A stretch of DNA of 5,255 nt from an uncultured Oribacterium sp. GTDB lineage: Bacteria > Bacillota > Clostridia > Lachnospirales > Lachnospiraceae. Location of the stretch: assembly GCA_938030845.1 (NCBI GenBank), contig CALHIC010000541.1, forward strand, positions 1-5,255, read 5' to 3'. A program made the translations under genes and the position numbers. The notes beneath the pieces were generated by a model. It saw nothing but the letters and a program-made list of their open reading frames with translations, did no database searches and was not told the DNA's origin. Positions 1 to 5,222 of the stretch are shown one piece after another; positions within the stretch are counted from its first letter, which is position 1; every line of letters begins with the position of its first letter.

Positions 1-75
1 ATCCGCTGCAGAGGCGGGGGGAAAATCCTCCAAGCTAAGCTGCAAACTTAAGGGATTCTTCTTTATTTCTTCCAT
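1..75 (-). CDS. oppC: Oligopeptide ABC transporter permease, OppC/DppC type (N-terminus only)
   Basis: Partial gene: the ATG is at 75-73 and 25 codons remain open to the window edge. The visible start reads MEEIKKNPLSLQLSLEDF and continues PPASAAD. This hydrophilic leader, with an S-x-E-D-F-x-P-A-S-A-A-D pattern, is what I recall before the first membrane helix of clostridial OppC permeases; no membrane segment is inside the window. The start is set by an AAGGAG ribosome binding site (88-83) that overlaps the TAA stop of the oppB-type gene, 7 nt before the ATG. The gap between the genes is 11 bp, so the two are almost certainly co-transcribed, and OppB and OppC normally pair to form the membrane channel. 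The identification rests on position and the short leader. DppC or another peptide/nickel-family permease is possible. Confidence 0.75.
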   Translation of the reverse strand, partial: MEEIKKNPLSLQLSLEDFPPASAAD

Positions 76-86
76 CTGTTTTCTCC

Positions 87-1004
87 TTACTTCAACTTAA
101 TTCTGGGATCCACAATTGCATAAGCAATATCCACGAATAGGTTCATGACGATAATGAAAACCGCCAGGAAAATGGTGGTACCCATAATCATGGGATAATC
201 TCGGCTGGTAATAGAGCTTACGAACTCCGAACCAAGTCCCGGAATATTGAAAATCTTTTCAATAATGAAGGAACCGGTCATTAAAGCGGCAAGCAAGGGT
301 CCAAGATAAGTAATTACCGGTAAGATTGCATTTCGTAAGGCATGCTTGAAAATTGCTTTAAAAGTGGTAACTCCCTTGGCCTTTGCGGTTCTCATATAAT
401 CCTGCCCCATAACATCCAGCATGGAAGAACGCATCAATCGTGCCATATAGAAGGTGGGATATAAAGCCAAGGCCACCACCGGCATAATGTAGCTTTGGGC
501 ATCCTTTAAGCCAAGAGAAGGCAGCCATTTTAACTTCGTGGTGAAGATATAAATTAAAATCGTAGAGGACAGAAAGGAAGGAATGGCTATTCCCGCAGTG
601 GATAAAACCACCAAAAGGTTATCAATAAACTTTCCTCTGTTAAATGCGGCTACGGCCCCTAAAGGAATTCCGGTGCAAACTGCAAGGATTAGTGCAAGTC
701 CTCCCACCTTTGCGGAAACCGGAAACTTTGTCCCGATAATCTGGGACACCGTTCTTCCCCTCTTCTTAATGGATAAACCGAAGTCTCCCTTTAAAATGCC
801 GGTCATATAGGTGGTGTATTGCTGAAATAAGGGCTTATCCAAACCATATTTCGCCTCCATAGCAGCCTGGGCCTGAGGCGTTACTGCCTTCTCGGACAAG
901 AACGGCCCTCCCGGAACCATATTCATAACAAAAAATGTTAATGTTGCTACCAAAAAGGCTGTAATTAAGGACATAATCGCCCTTTTTAAAATATACTTTG
1001 GCAT
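87..1004 (-). CDS. oppB: Oligopeptide ABC transporter permease, OppB/DppB type
   Basis: Inner-membrane permease of a peptide-importing ABC transporter. It would pair with an OppC-type subunit and be driven by OppD/OppF ATPases and a binding lipoprotein, none of which is complete here. The 305-residue length is normal for the family. Helix 1 lies at about residues 9-30 and is followed by the conserved VPGGPF. An extracytoplasmic stretch with the KYGLDKPLF and GDFGLS motifs runs to about residue 95. The remaining hydrophobic segments lie near 100-120, 130-155, 172-190, 228-248 and 275-298. The ATPase-coupling EAA loop is clear at 201-229 (QDYMRTAKAKG, ending in LRNAILP), followed by IFNIPGLG and the family C-terminus DPRIKLK. 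The start is supported by a perfect AAGGAGG at 1016-1010, 5 nt from the ATG. A promoter lies just upstream, so this is the first gene of its operon. The substrate (oligopeptide, dipeptide or other) cannot be fixed from the permease alone. Confidence 0.93.
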   Translation of the reverse strand: MPKYILKRAIMSLITAFLVATLTFFVMNMVPGGPFLSEKAVTPQAQAAMEAKYGLDKPLFQQYTTYMTGILKGDFGLSIKKRGRTVSQIIGTKFPVSAKVGGLALILAVCTGIPLGAVAAFNRGKFIDNLLVVLSTAGIAIPSFLSSTILIYIFTTKLKWLPSLGLKDAQSYIMPVVALALYPTFYMARLMRSSMLDVMGQDYMRTAKAKGVTTFKAIFKHALRNAILPVITYLGPLLAALMTGSFIIEKIFNIPGLGSEFVSSITSRDYPMIMGTTIFLAVFIIVMNLFVDIAYAIVDPRIKLK

Positions 1005-1036
1005 AGCGCCCTCCTTCTTTAATGAATTTACAGAGA

Positions 1037-1065
1037 AATATACACGATATGCTCCGGACTTTCAA
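1037..1065 (-). promoter_or_regulatory. Sigma-A-type promoter for the opp operon
   Basis: Read on the minus strand, a -35 box TTGAAA (1065-1060, 5 of 6 to consensus) is separated by exactly 17 bp from a -10 box TATATT (1042-1037, 5 of 6). Transcription would begin near 1030, giving a short leader of about 25 nt that carries the AAGGAGG site of the oppB-type gene. This is seen directly as a motif match; activity is inferred. Confidence 0.65.
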
Positions 1066-1130
1066 GACACAATAAAATGAATTTTGGGCATCAGATTGCA
1101 TTTTTTTTAGACAATTCTTGGAATCTTTCT

Positions 1131-1160
1131 TTTTATCAATAAATTTTTTAATTTTATCAA
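1131..1160. repeat. Direct repeat TTTTATCAA x2, spaced 21 bp
   Basis: Two exact 9-bp copies lie at 1131-1139 and 1152-1160. The 21-bp start-to-start distance is two helical turns, and the pair lies about 65-95 bp upstream of the opp -35 box. That position would suit an activator or DNA-bending protein. In such A/T-rich DNA a chance repeat is quite possible. Confidence 0.3.
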
Positions 1161-1214
1161 AAGACACAACCAAATAAAGACTCTATTTCGCGTCTTTAAT
1201 ATCGCATAAACTCA

Positions 1215-1246
1215 TCATTTTTATTCAAACTAATGAATAAAAATGA
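1215..1246. promoter_or_regulatory. Perfect 13-bp A/T-rich inverted repeat, candidate operator
   Basis: Left arm TCATTTTTATTCA (1215-1227) and right arm TGAATAAAAATGA (1234-1246) are exact reverse complements around the 6-nt centre AACTAA. Neither side has a U-tract, so it does not look like a terminator. Each arm contains ATGAATAAAAATG or close to it, which resembles the ArgR/AhrC box of Firmicutes as I remember it (TGAATAAAAAT core). It lies about 150 bp upstream of the opp -35 box, so regulation of the opp operon, if any, would act at a distance. The perfect repeat is seen; the regulator is a guess. Confidence 0.4.
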
Positions 1247-1300
1247 ATTTATAAGCTTAACAAGTATCACCCGTCCGGTGTGCAATATCTGCTTTAGAGC

Positions 1301-1366
1301 AAAAAAAGAGAAGGGACTGCAAAAATCAAAACAAGAAAACTATTTTGATTTTTACAGTCCCTTCTC
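1301..1366 (-). terminator. Rho-independent terminator of the hydrogenase operon
   Basis: Arms at 1366-1343 and 1331-1308 form a 24-bp stem with an 11-nt loop, followed on the minus strand by an uninterrupted U7 (1307-1301). As minus-strand RNA the stem is fully paired with one U-G wobble. As plus-strand RNA the same position is a C-A mismatch, and no T-tract follows. It therefore points in the minus direction and begins 36 bp after the hydrogenase stop codon. Confidence 0.9.
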
Positions 1367-1402
1367 CGTATAGGATAGAAAACTCTATGGTAGAAAAATA
1401 AC

Positions 1403-3142
1403 TTATTTACTTTCTCCCGGCATCAGCCAGCCCTTTTGACTGGTATGCAGAAGCTCTTCCGCTCTTTCAGACAGCGGCTTCTCCAGATAATCCTGATAAA
1501 CCAGCTTGATAGACGGATTCTCATGACAGAAACGAAGGGTTCCTTCCCGATCCTGCTTATATAAAACCGGTGCACGATGGGCAGCCATTTCCTTCTGATC
1601 ATGAATCGGCTGTCCGCCACCGCCTACGCAACCGCCCGGGCAAGCCATTACTTCCACAAAGTCATAATGCACCTGTCCCTTTTTCAGAGCAGTTAAAAGG
1701 CGATCCGCATTGGCTAAACCGTTTACCACGGCAATCTTAAGCTTATTGCCGGCAATATCAAAGGTGGATTCCTTCCAGCCGTCCATTCCTCTTACATCCT
1801 TGAAAGCATCCGGATCCGGATTCTCACCTGTTGCCAGATAATATGCGGAACGTAACGCCGCCTCCATAACACCGCCGGTTGCACCGAAAATATTACCTGC
1901 ACCGGAGCCAAGTCCTAAAGGCATATCCAGTTCAACATCCTTCATCTTCTTTGGCGAAATATGCATAGCTCGGATCAAGCGATTCACCTCTCTTGTGGTC
2001 AATGCTACATCTACATCAAAATTGCCTTCGCTATCCGTCATATTGGGGTAGGAGCATTCCGCTTTTTTCGCAAGACAAGGCATGATGCTGACAGAGAAGA
2101 TTTTCTTAGGGCTTACCTTTAAAATATCCGCATAATAGCTCTTTGCAATAGCACCGAACATCTGCTGGGGAGACTTGGAGGTAGAAACCTGCGGAATGTA
2201 CTCTGGATAATGGCTCTTAATAAATCTAACCCAACCCGGACAGCAGCTGGTAAACATAGGGAAGTCCCCTTCCTGATGGGTTAACTTATGCAAGAACTCG
2301 GAAGCTTCCTCCATGATAGTTAAATCCGCTGCAAAGTCGGTATCGAATACATAGTCAAAGCCCATTTCCTTCAAGCAACTGGCCAGTCTCTGCACAGAGG
2401 CTTCTTCCGCATCCAAGCCGAATTCCTCTCCCCATGCCGTACGAATGGATGGGGCGATCTGTGCCAGTACAATGGTCTCCGGATCATCTAAAGCATCCAT
2501 AACCTTATCCGTATCATCTCTTTCTCTCAGTGCGCCTACCGGGCAATGGGTAATACACTGTCCGCAAAGAGAACAGGGGGAATCCTCCAAACGATAGAAA
2601 TCCCGAACATCTACCGTACTCTTTCCTCCACTGTTGATAACATCCCAAACATGGGTAGCCTGAATCTTATCGCAGACCTGAATACAACGCATACACTTAA
2701 TACATTTGTCATATTCTCGAATCAAGGGGAAGCTTTTGGATCCCTTTTGCTTCGGTAAATCCTTAGGAAAGCTTTCTCCCATAATATTTAAGTCATTGGC
2801 AACGTGCTGTAACGCACAGTTTCCGGAACGAACACAGGTGGTGCAGGTAACATTATGCTGAGATAAAATCAGCTCTACGTTACATTTTCTGGCGTCTCTT
2901 GCCTTTTTGGAATTGGTATGCACTACCATTCCCTCCAGCACAGGGCTGTTACAAGCGGCATGAAGTCTCTGATCCCCTTCCACCTCTACAACGCAGACAC
3001 GGCAGGCACCAATTTCGTTTAAGCCTTTGAAGTAGCAGAGGGTAGGGATATAAACGCCAATTTCCTTCGCCGCTTCCAAGATGGTGGTATGCTCCGGAAC
3101 ACATACTTTTTTTCCATCGATTGTACAATTTACCATTTGCAT
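1403..3142 (-). CDS. hydA: [FeFe] hydrogenase large subunit, CpI-like with full F-cluster domain
   Basis: Cytoplasmic [FeFe] hydrogenase (H2 evolution or uptake) of 579 residues, close to the roughly 574 of Clostridium pasteurianum CpI. In order: a plant-type [2Fe-2S] domain (C36, C47, C50, C64); a NuoG-like His/Cys3 [4Fe-4S] site (H96, C100, C103, C109); two ferredoxin [4Fe-4S] clusters (C147/150/153/157 and C190/193/196/200); then the H-cluster domain. All three signatures are intact: TSCCPGW with C300 and C301, MPCLAKKAE with C356, and ACPGGCVGGGGQP with C501 and C505. C300 sits where the CpI proton-relay cysteine is; E279, E282 and S320 appear to match other relay residues. The first ATG is preferred because GGGAGG (3154-3149) lies 6 nt upstream; Met3 is the alternative. 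The gene overlaps the upstream flavoprotein gene by 13 nt, so the two products probably form a complex. Group A2-like (glutamate-synthase-linked) placement is inferred from the neighbour. Confidence 0.95.
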   Translation of the reverse strand: MQMVNCTIDGKKVCVPEHTTILEAAKEIGVYIPTLCYFKGLNEIGACRVCVVEVEGDQRLHAACNSPVLEGMVVHTNSKKARDARKCNVELILSQHNVTCTTCVRSGNCALQHVANDLNIMGESFPKDLPKQKGSKSFPLIREYDKCIKCMRCIQVCDKIQATHVWDVINSGGKSTVDVRDFYRLEDSPCSLCGQCITHCPVGALRERDDTDKVMDALDDPETIVLAQIAPSIRTAWGEEFGLDAEEASVQRLASCLKEMGFDYVFDTDFAADLTIMEEASEFLHKLTHQEGDFPMFTSCCPGWVRFIKSHYPEYIPQVSTSKSPQQMFGAIAKSYYADILKVSPKKIFSVSIMPCLAKKAECSYPNMTDSEGNFDVDVALTTREVNRLIRAMHISPKKMKDVELDMPLGLGSGAGNIFGATGGVMEAALRSAYYLATGENPDPDAFKDVRGMDGWKESTFDIAGNKLKIAVVNGLANADRLLTALKKGQVHYDFVEVMACPGGCVGGGGQPIHDQKEMAAHRAPVLYKQDREGTLRFCHENPSIKLVYQDYLEKPLSERAEELLHTSQKGWLMPGESK

Positions 3143-3156
3143 TCTCTGCCTCCCTT
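3130..3156 (-). promoter_or_regulatory. Start-stop overlap and internal ribosome binding site coupling the hydrogenase gene
   Basis: The hydrogenase ATG (3142-3140) lies 13 nt before the end of the upstream gene's TAA (3132-3130), in another frame. Its ribosome binding site AAGGGAGG (3156-3149) is formed by the last codons of the flavoprotein gene (K-G-G). Ribosomes finishing the first gene arrive at the second start, so translational coupling and matched amounts of the two subunits are likely. Confidence 0.8.
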
Positions 3157-4965
3157 AAAGATACCATAACCAAAGTGATCACAATGAAGACATCTGCCCG
3201 ACTCTTGGCAAGCCTCTTCATCTGTCATGCCGTACTCCATAAGCTTAAAGTCCTTAACCCGCTCATCGGCAGGACGCTCTTTCATATTTACACGACCGGT
3301 AGGTGCATTGTCATCGAAACGAACCGGTGGAAGTTCGATTTCAGAGGTAATCTCATGGCAGTAGCCAAGGTACTCATCGATGTTAGCCGCAGCAGTCTTT
3401 CCTGCAGCAATCGCACGAATTACGGTTGCAGGACCGGTTACACAGTCTCCTCCTGCAAAAATACCGTCAACATCCTTCAGTGCAGAAGTATCTAAGGCAT
3501 TAATTCTTCCGGATTCAATAGGAATTTCCTGATATTCCTCGAACTTACGGAAGTCGATACCCTGACCGATGGCTACCAGAACCAGATCCGCCTTAAGCTC
3601 TACTTCAGGAGCCTGAGAATCCTTGGGGGAAGGTCTTCCATAACGTACTCCGCCAATAATCTGGGGCTTAAGCACCAGGCTTTTACAATGTCCGTTCTCA
3701 TCCTTCTCAATGCGAACCGGGGAATGAAGCTCTACGATATCGCAACCGTCTGCAATTGCGCCCTCTACCTCTTCCGGTAGAGCGGTCATATCTACTCTAC
3801 GTCTTCTGTAGGCAATCTTTACGGTCTTTGCTCCCAGACGAATTGCGGAACGCGCCACGTCCATAGCCACGTTTCCTCCGCCCACTACGATGACATTCAA
3901 GCCGCTAAAATCGGGATAATCGTCATCTCCGATATTTCTAAGCATCTCTACAGCGGAAATTACGCCCTTGGCATCTTCTCCCGGAATACCCAGTTTCTTA
4001 TCCGTGTGGGCACCGATAGATACGTAAACCGCATCATACTGCTTTCTTAAATCCTTCAAGCTGATATCCTGTCCGATGGAGATGTCCGTCTTAACCTGGA
4101 AGCCGGCCTTCTTTAAGCCGTCAATTTCATGATCCAGAATTTCTCTGGGAAGTCTATAAGCCGGAATTCCATAACGAAGCATTCCTCCCAGCTGCTTTCT
4201 CTGCTCATATACCATAACATCATGTCCCATAATGCTAAGGTAATAAGCAGCACTTAAGCCGGAGGGACCGCCACCTACGATAGCAATCTTCTTTCCGGTC
4301 TTATCCATAATCTTCGGTGCGGGAATCTCTCCCTCATGCTCTACCGCATAGCGCTTAAGTCCGCGAATATTAATCGCCTTATCCACCATGGTTCTTCTGC
4401 AACGAAGCTCACAGGGATGCTCGCAGATTAAACCGCAGGCAGCAGGGAAGGGATTATCCTTTCGAATCAACTGTACCGCATCTCCGTAACGACCTTCATG
4501 AATCAAAGAAACATATCCGGGAACGTCTACATGGGCAGGACAAAGGGATACGCAAGGAACCGGCTGGCTTAGCTTGGCAAAACAACGTCCATGCTGTACA
4601 TGCTCCGCATAGTCCTCGTAGAAACCGCGGATTCCTCTAAGTACCATCTTCGCCGCTTCAAATCCGATAGCGCAATCTGCAGAATTATAGATTCCCTCTG
4701 CAGTTTTCTCGATGGTCTTTAAAGTATCCATATCCGCAGTACCGTCCAATACGGATTCAATCAGACCTTCCAACTGTCCTAGTCCCACTCTACAGGGAGT
4801 ACACTTTCCACAGGATTGGGAATGACATACATGAACAAAAGCCTCCGCCAAGTCAACAGGACAAAGACCAGGCTGGGACGCCTGAATTCTTCGCTCTATG
4901 TCTCGGTAAAGGCCTTCTACGGTTTTTTGGGCTTCATTTTCAGTTACAATTATTAACCTGCTCAT
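3130..4965 (-). CDS. NuoF-4Fe4S/GltD-type FAD-NAD(P) oxidoreductase, hydrogenase partner (SfrB-like)
   Basis: Predicted soluble flavoprotein linking a pyridine nucleotide to the hydrogenase encoded next. Residues 45-120 match only the C-terminal cluster domain of NuoF (SCGKCTPCRVG with C52, C55, C58, and C98 in ADCAIG); the FMN/NADH-binding part of NuoF is absent. Residues 128-210 are a GltD/NfnL-type ferredoxin-like domain (C138, C142, C177, C181, C185, C189). An FAD Rossmann motif follows (GGGPSGLSAA, 231-240), then an NAD(P) Rossmann motif (VGGGNVAMDVA, 361-371) with YRRRR at 386-390, and the second FAD motif GIFAGGDCVTGPATV (501-515). The tail has C586, C592, C595 and C609, possibly another cluster. 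At 611 residues the layout resembles Geobacter SfrB, the NADPH subunit of SfrAB, and NfnL. The RR residues hint at NADP(H), not proven. The start is set by AAAGGAG (4977-4971), 5 nt from the ATG. It is the first gene of a two-gene operon. Confidence 0.9.
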   Translation of the reverse strand: MSRLIIVTENEAQKTVEGLYRDIERRIQASQPGLCPVDLAEAFVHVCHSQSCGKCTPCRVGLGQLEGLIESVLDGTADMDTLKTIEKTAEGIYNSADCAIGFEAAKMVLRGIRGFYEDYAEHVQHGRCFAKLSQPVPCVSLCPAHVDVPGYVSLIHEGRYGDAVQLIRKDNPFPAACGLICEHPCELRCRRTMVDKAINIRGLKRYAVEHEGEIPAPKIMDKTGKKIAIVGGGPSGLSAAYYLSIMGHDVMVYEQRKQLGGMLRYGIPAYRLPREILDHEIDGLKKAGFQVKTDISIGQDISLKDLRKQYDAVYVSIGAHTDKKLGIPGEDAKGVISAVEMLRNIGDDDYPDFSGLNVIVVGGGNVAMDVARSAIRLGAKTVKIAYRRRRVDMTALPEEVEGAIADGCDIVELHSPVRIEKDENGHCKSLVLKPQIIGGVRYGRPSPKDSQAPEVELKADLVLVAIGQGIDFRKFEEYQEIPIESGRINALDTSALKDVDGIFAGGDCVTGPATVIRAIAAGKTAAANIDEYLGYCHEITSEIELPPVRFDDNAPTGRVNMKERPADERVKDFKLMEYGMTDEEACQESGRCLHCDHFGYGIFKGGRECKW

Positions 4966-4979
4966 TTTTTCTCCTTTGC

Positions 4980-4999
4980 CAAGACGCTATTGCGTCTTG
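4980..4999 (-). promoter_or_regulatory. 8-bp leader hairpin directly upstream of the ribosome binding site
   Basis: As minus-strand RNA, CAAGACGC (4999-4992) pairs perfectly with GCGTCTTG (4987-4980) around the 4-nt loop AATA. The foot of the stem is 2 nt from the AAAGGAG site (4977-4971), which itself stays unpaired. It has no following U-tract, so it is not a terminator. A role in mRNA stability or in limiting initiation is possible. A smaller 5-bp stem (CCCTA/TAGGG, 5016-5028) lies just upstream. Confidence 0.5.
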
Positions 5000-5039
5000 C
5001 TATAGACTCTTCCATCCCTAGCTTAGGGTTCATACTCGC

Positions 5040-5068
5040 AGTATAACACAAAAAACTTTTTCTTTCTG
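5040..5068 (-). promoter_or_regulatory. Inner candidate promoter (extended -10) of the hydrogenase operon
   Basis: On the minus strand TGTTATACT (5048-5040) is an extended -10 element: TG, one base, then TATACT with 5 of 6 consensus bases. The -35 at 17-bp spacing is poor (CAGAAA, 5068-5063), so the promoter would rely on the extended -10. Transcription would begin near 5033 and give a leader of about 68 nt containing the hairpins at 5028-5016 and 4999-4980. Confidence 0.45.
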
Positions 5069-5094
5069 TTTAAAAAAAGAATTAATTTTTTGTG
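5047..5094 (-). repeat. Interrupted A/T-rich inverted repeat between the two promoters
   Basis: CACAAAAAA (plus strand 5047-5055) and TTTTTTGTG (5086-5094) are exact 9-bp inverted arms. Inside them CTTTTT (5056-5061) can pair with AAAAAG (5074-5079), leaving a one-sided 6-nt bulge (5080-5085). A transcript from the outer promoter would carry this hairpin and one from the inner promoter would not. Most pairs are A-U, so stability is modest. No clean U-tract after the stem marks it as a terminator. Confidence 0.3.
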
Positions 5095-5124
5095 CAGAGT
5101 GCATAATAGATAAAAAATTAACAG

Positions 5125-5153
5125 ATTATTTTTTTGTTAGTATACACTAACAA
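5125..5153 (-). promoter_or_regulatory. Outer candidate promoter of the hydrogenase operon
   Basis: On the minus strand a -35 box TTGTTA (5153-5148, 4 of 6) and a -10 box AATAAT (5130-5125, 5 of 6) are spaced by exactly 17 bp. Transcription would begin near 5118, giving a leader of about 150 nt to the flavoprotein start. The -35 box and much of the spacer lie inside the 20-bp palindrome at 5134-5153. That arrangement supports a regulated promoter. Confidence 0.5.
5134..5153. promoter_or_regulatory. Palindromic operator candidate over the outer hydrogenase promoter
   Basis: Arms TTGTTAGT (5134-5141) and ACTAACAA (5146-5153) are perfect 8-bp inverted repeats around the 4-nt centre ATAC. The site covers the -35 box and most of the spacer, the usual place for a repressor. 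A further half-site-like TTAACAG lies at 5118-5124, near the predicted transcription start. The TTGTTA/TAACAA halves recall Rex operators, but Rex halves are separated by 6 bp and these by 8, so the regulator is not identified. Confidence 0.5.
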
Positions 5154-5157
5154 TTAT

Positions 5158-5222
5158 AAAAAAAGAAAAAACCGTCAAGGATTTATTTCAGCTTTCAATA
5201 AGTATTTTCCCGACAGTTTTTT
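5158..5222 (-). terminator. Rho-independent terminator of the gene upstream of the window
   Basis: On the minus strand AAAAAACTGTC (5222-5212) pairs with GACGGTTTTTT (5176-5166) with one U-G wobble. The inner bases GGGA/UCCU and UUAUU/AAUAA can extend the stem, and U7 follows (5164-5158) after one C. On the plus strand the wobble becomes a C-A mismatch, though a T6 run also follows there, so weak bidirectional action is possible. It separates the hydrogenase operon from whatever lies above 5223. The 33 bases beyond it are too short to assign a gene. Confidence 0.7.

Larger units (their letters stand above)
1066..1300. other. A/T-rich intergenic region with short repeats, no gene seen
   Basis: This stretch separates the hydrogenase terminator from the opp promoter. 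I see no ORF with a convincing start and ribosome binding site on either strand, and no recognisable riboswitch or RNA gene. It holds the 13-bp palindrome at 1215-1246. It also has two direct copies of TTTTATCAA (1131-1139 and 1152-1160, 21 bp apart) and two copies of AAGACACAA (1064-1072, reaching into the opp -35 box, and 1161-1169). A 7-bp inverted repeat TAAAGAC/GTCTTTA lies at 1175-1198 with a 10-nt loop. It may be a regulatory region for the opp operon. Confidence 0.5.

Noticed and set aside
835..1173. Open frame on the minus strand, 112 codons, running from the intergenic region into the oppB-type gene
   Set aside because: It overlaps most of its length with the clear permease gene in another frame, crosses the opp promoter, has no convincing ribosome binding site, and its translation is unlike any protein I recognise.
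1066..1300. Riboswitch or small RNA in the long gap upstream of the opp operon
   Set aside because: No known conserved riboswitch core was recognised, the predicted opp leader is only about 25 nt, and the inverted repeats present are short or lack a terminator tract.
3121..3495. Plus-strand open frame of 124 codons opposite the flavoprotein gene
   Set aside because: It is antisense to a strongly supported gene, covers conserved FAD-domain coding sequence, and lacks a ribosome binding site. Similar shorter antisense frames at 583-810 and 2546-2758 were dismissed for the same reasons.
3130..4965. Annotation as glutamate synthase small subunit or complete NuoF
   Set aside because: The GltD-like module is real, but the extra NuoF cluster domain, the cysteine tail and the overlapping hydrogenase gene argue for a hydrogenase partner. 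The NuoF FMN/NADH-binding region is missing.
5134..5153. Canonical Rex operator
   Set aside because: The half-sites TTGTTA and TAACAA are right, but their separation is 8 bp, not the 6 bp in TTGTTAA-N4-TTAACAA. It was kept only as an unassigned operator.
5153..5178. Promoter TTGACG ... TATAAT on the minus strand within the upstream terminator
   Set aside because: Both boxes are good (TATAAT is perfect), but the spacing is only 14 bp and the -35 is part of the terminator stem.
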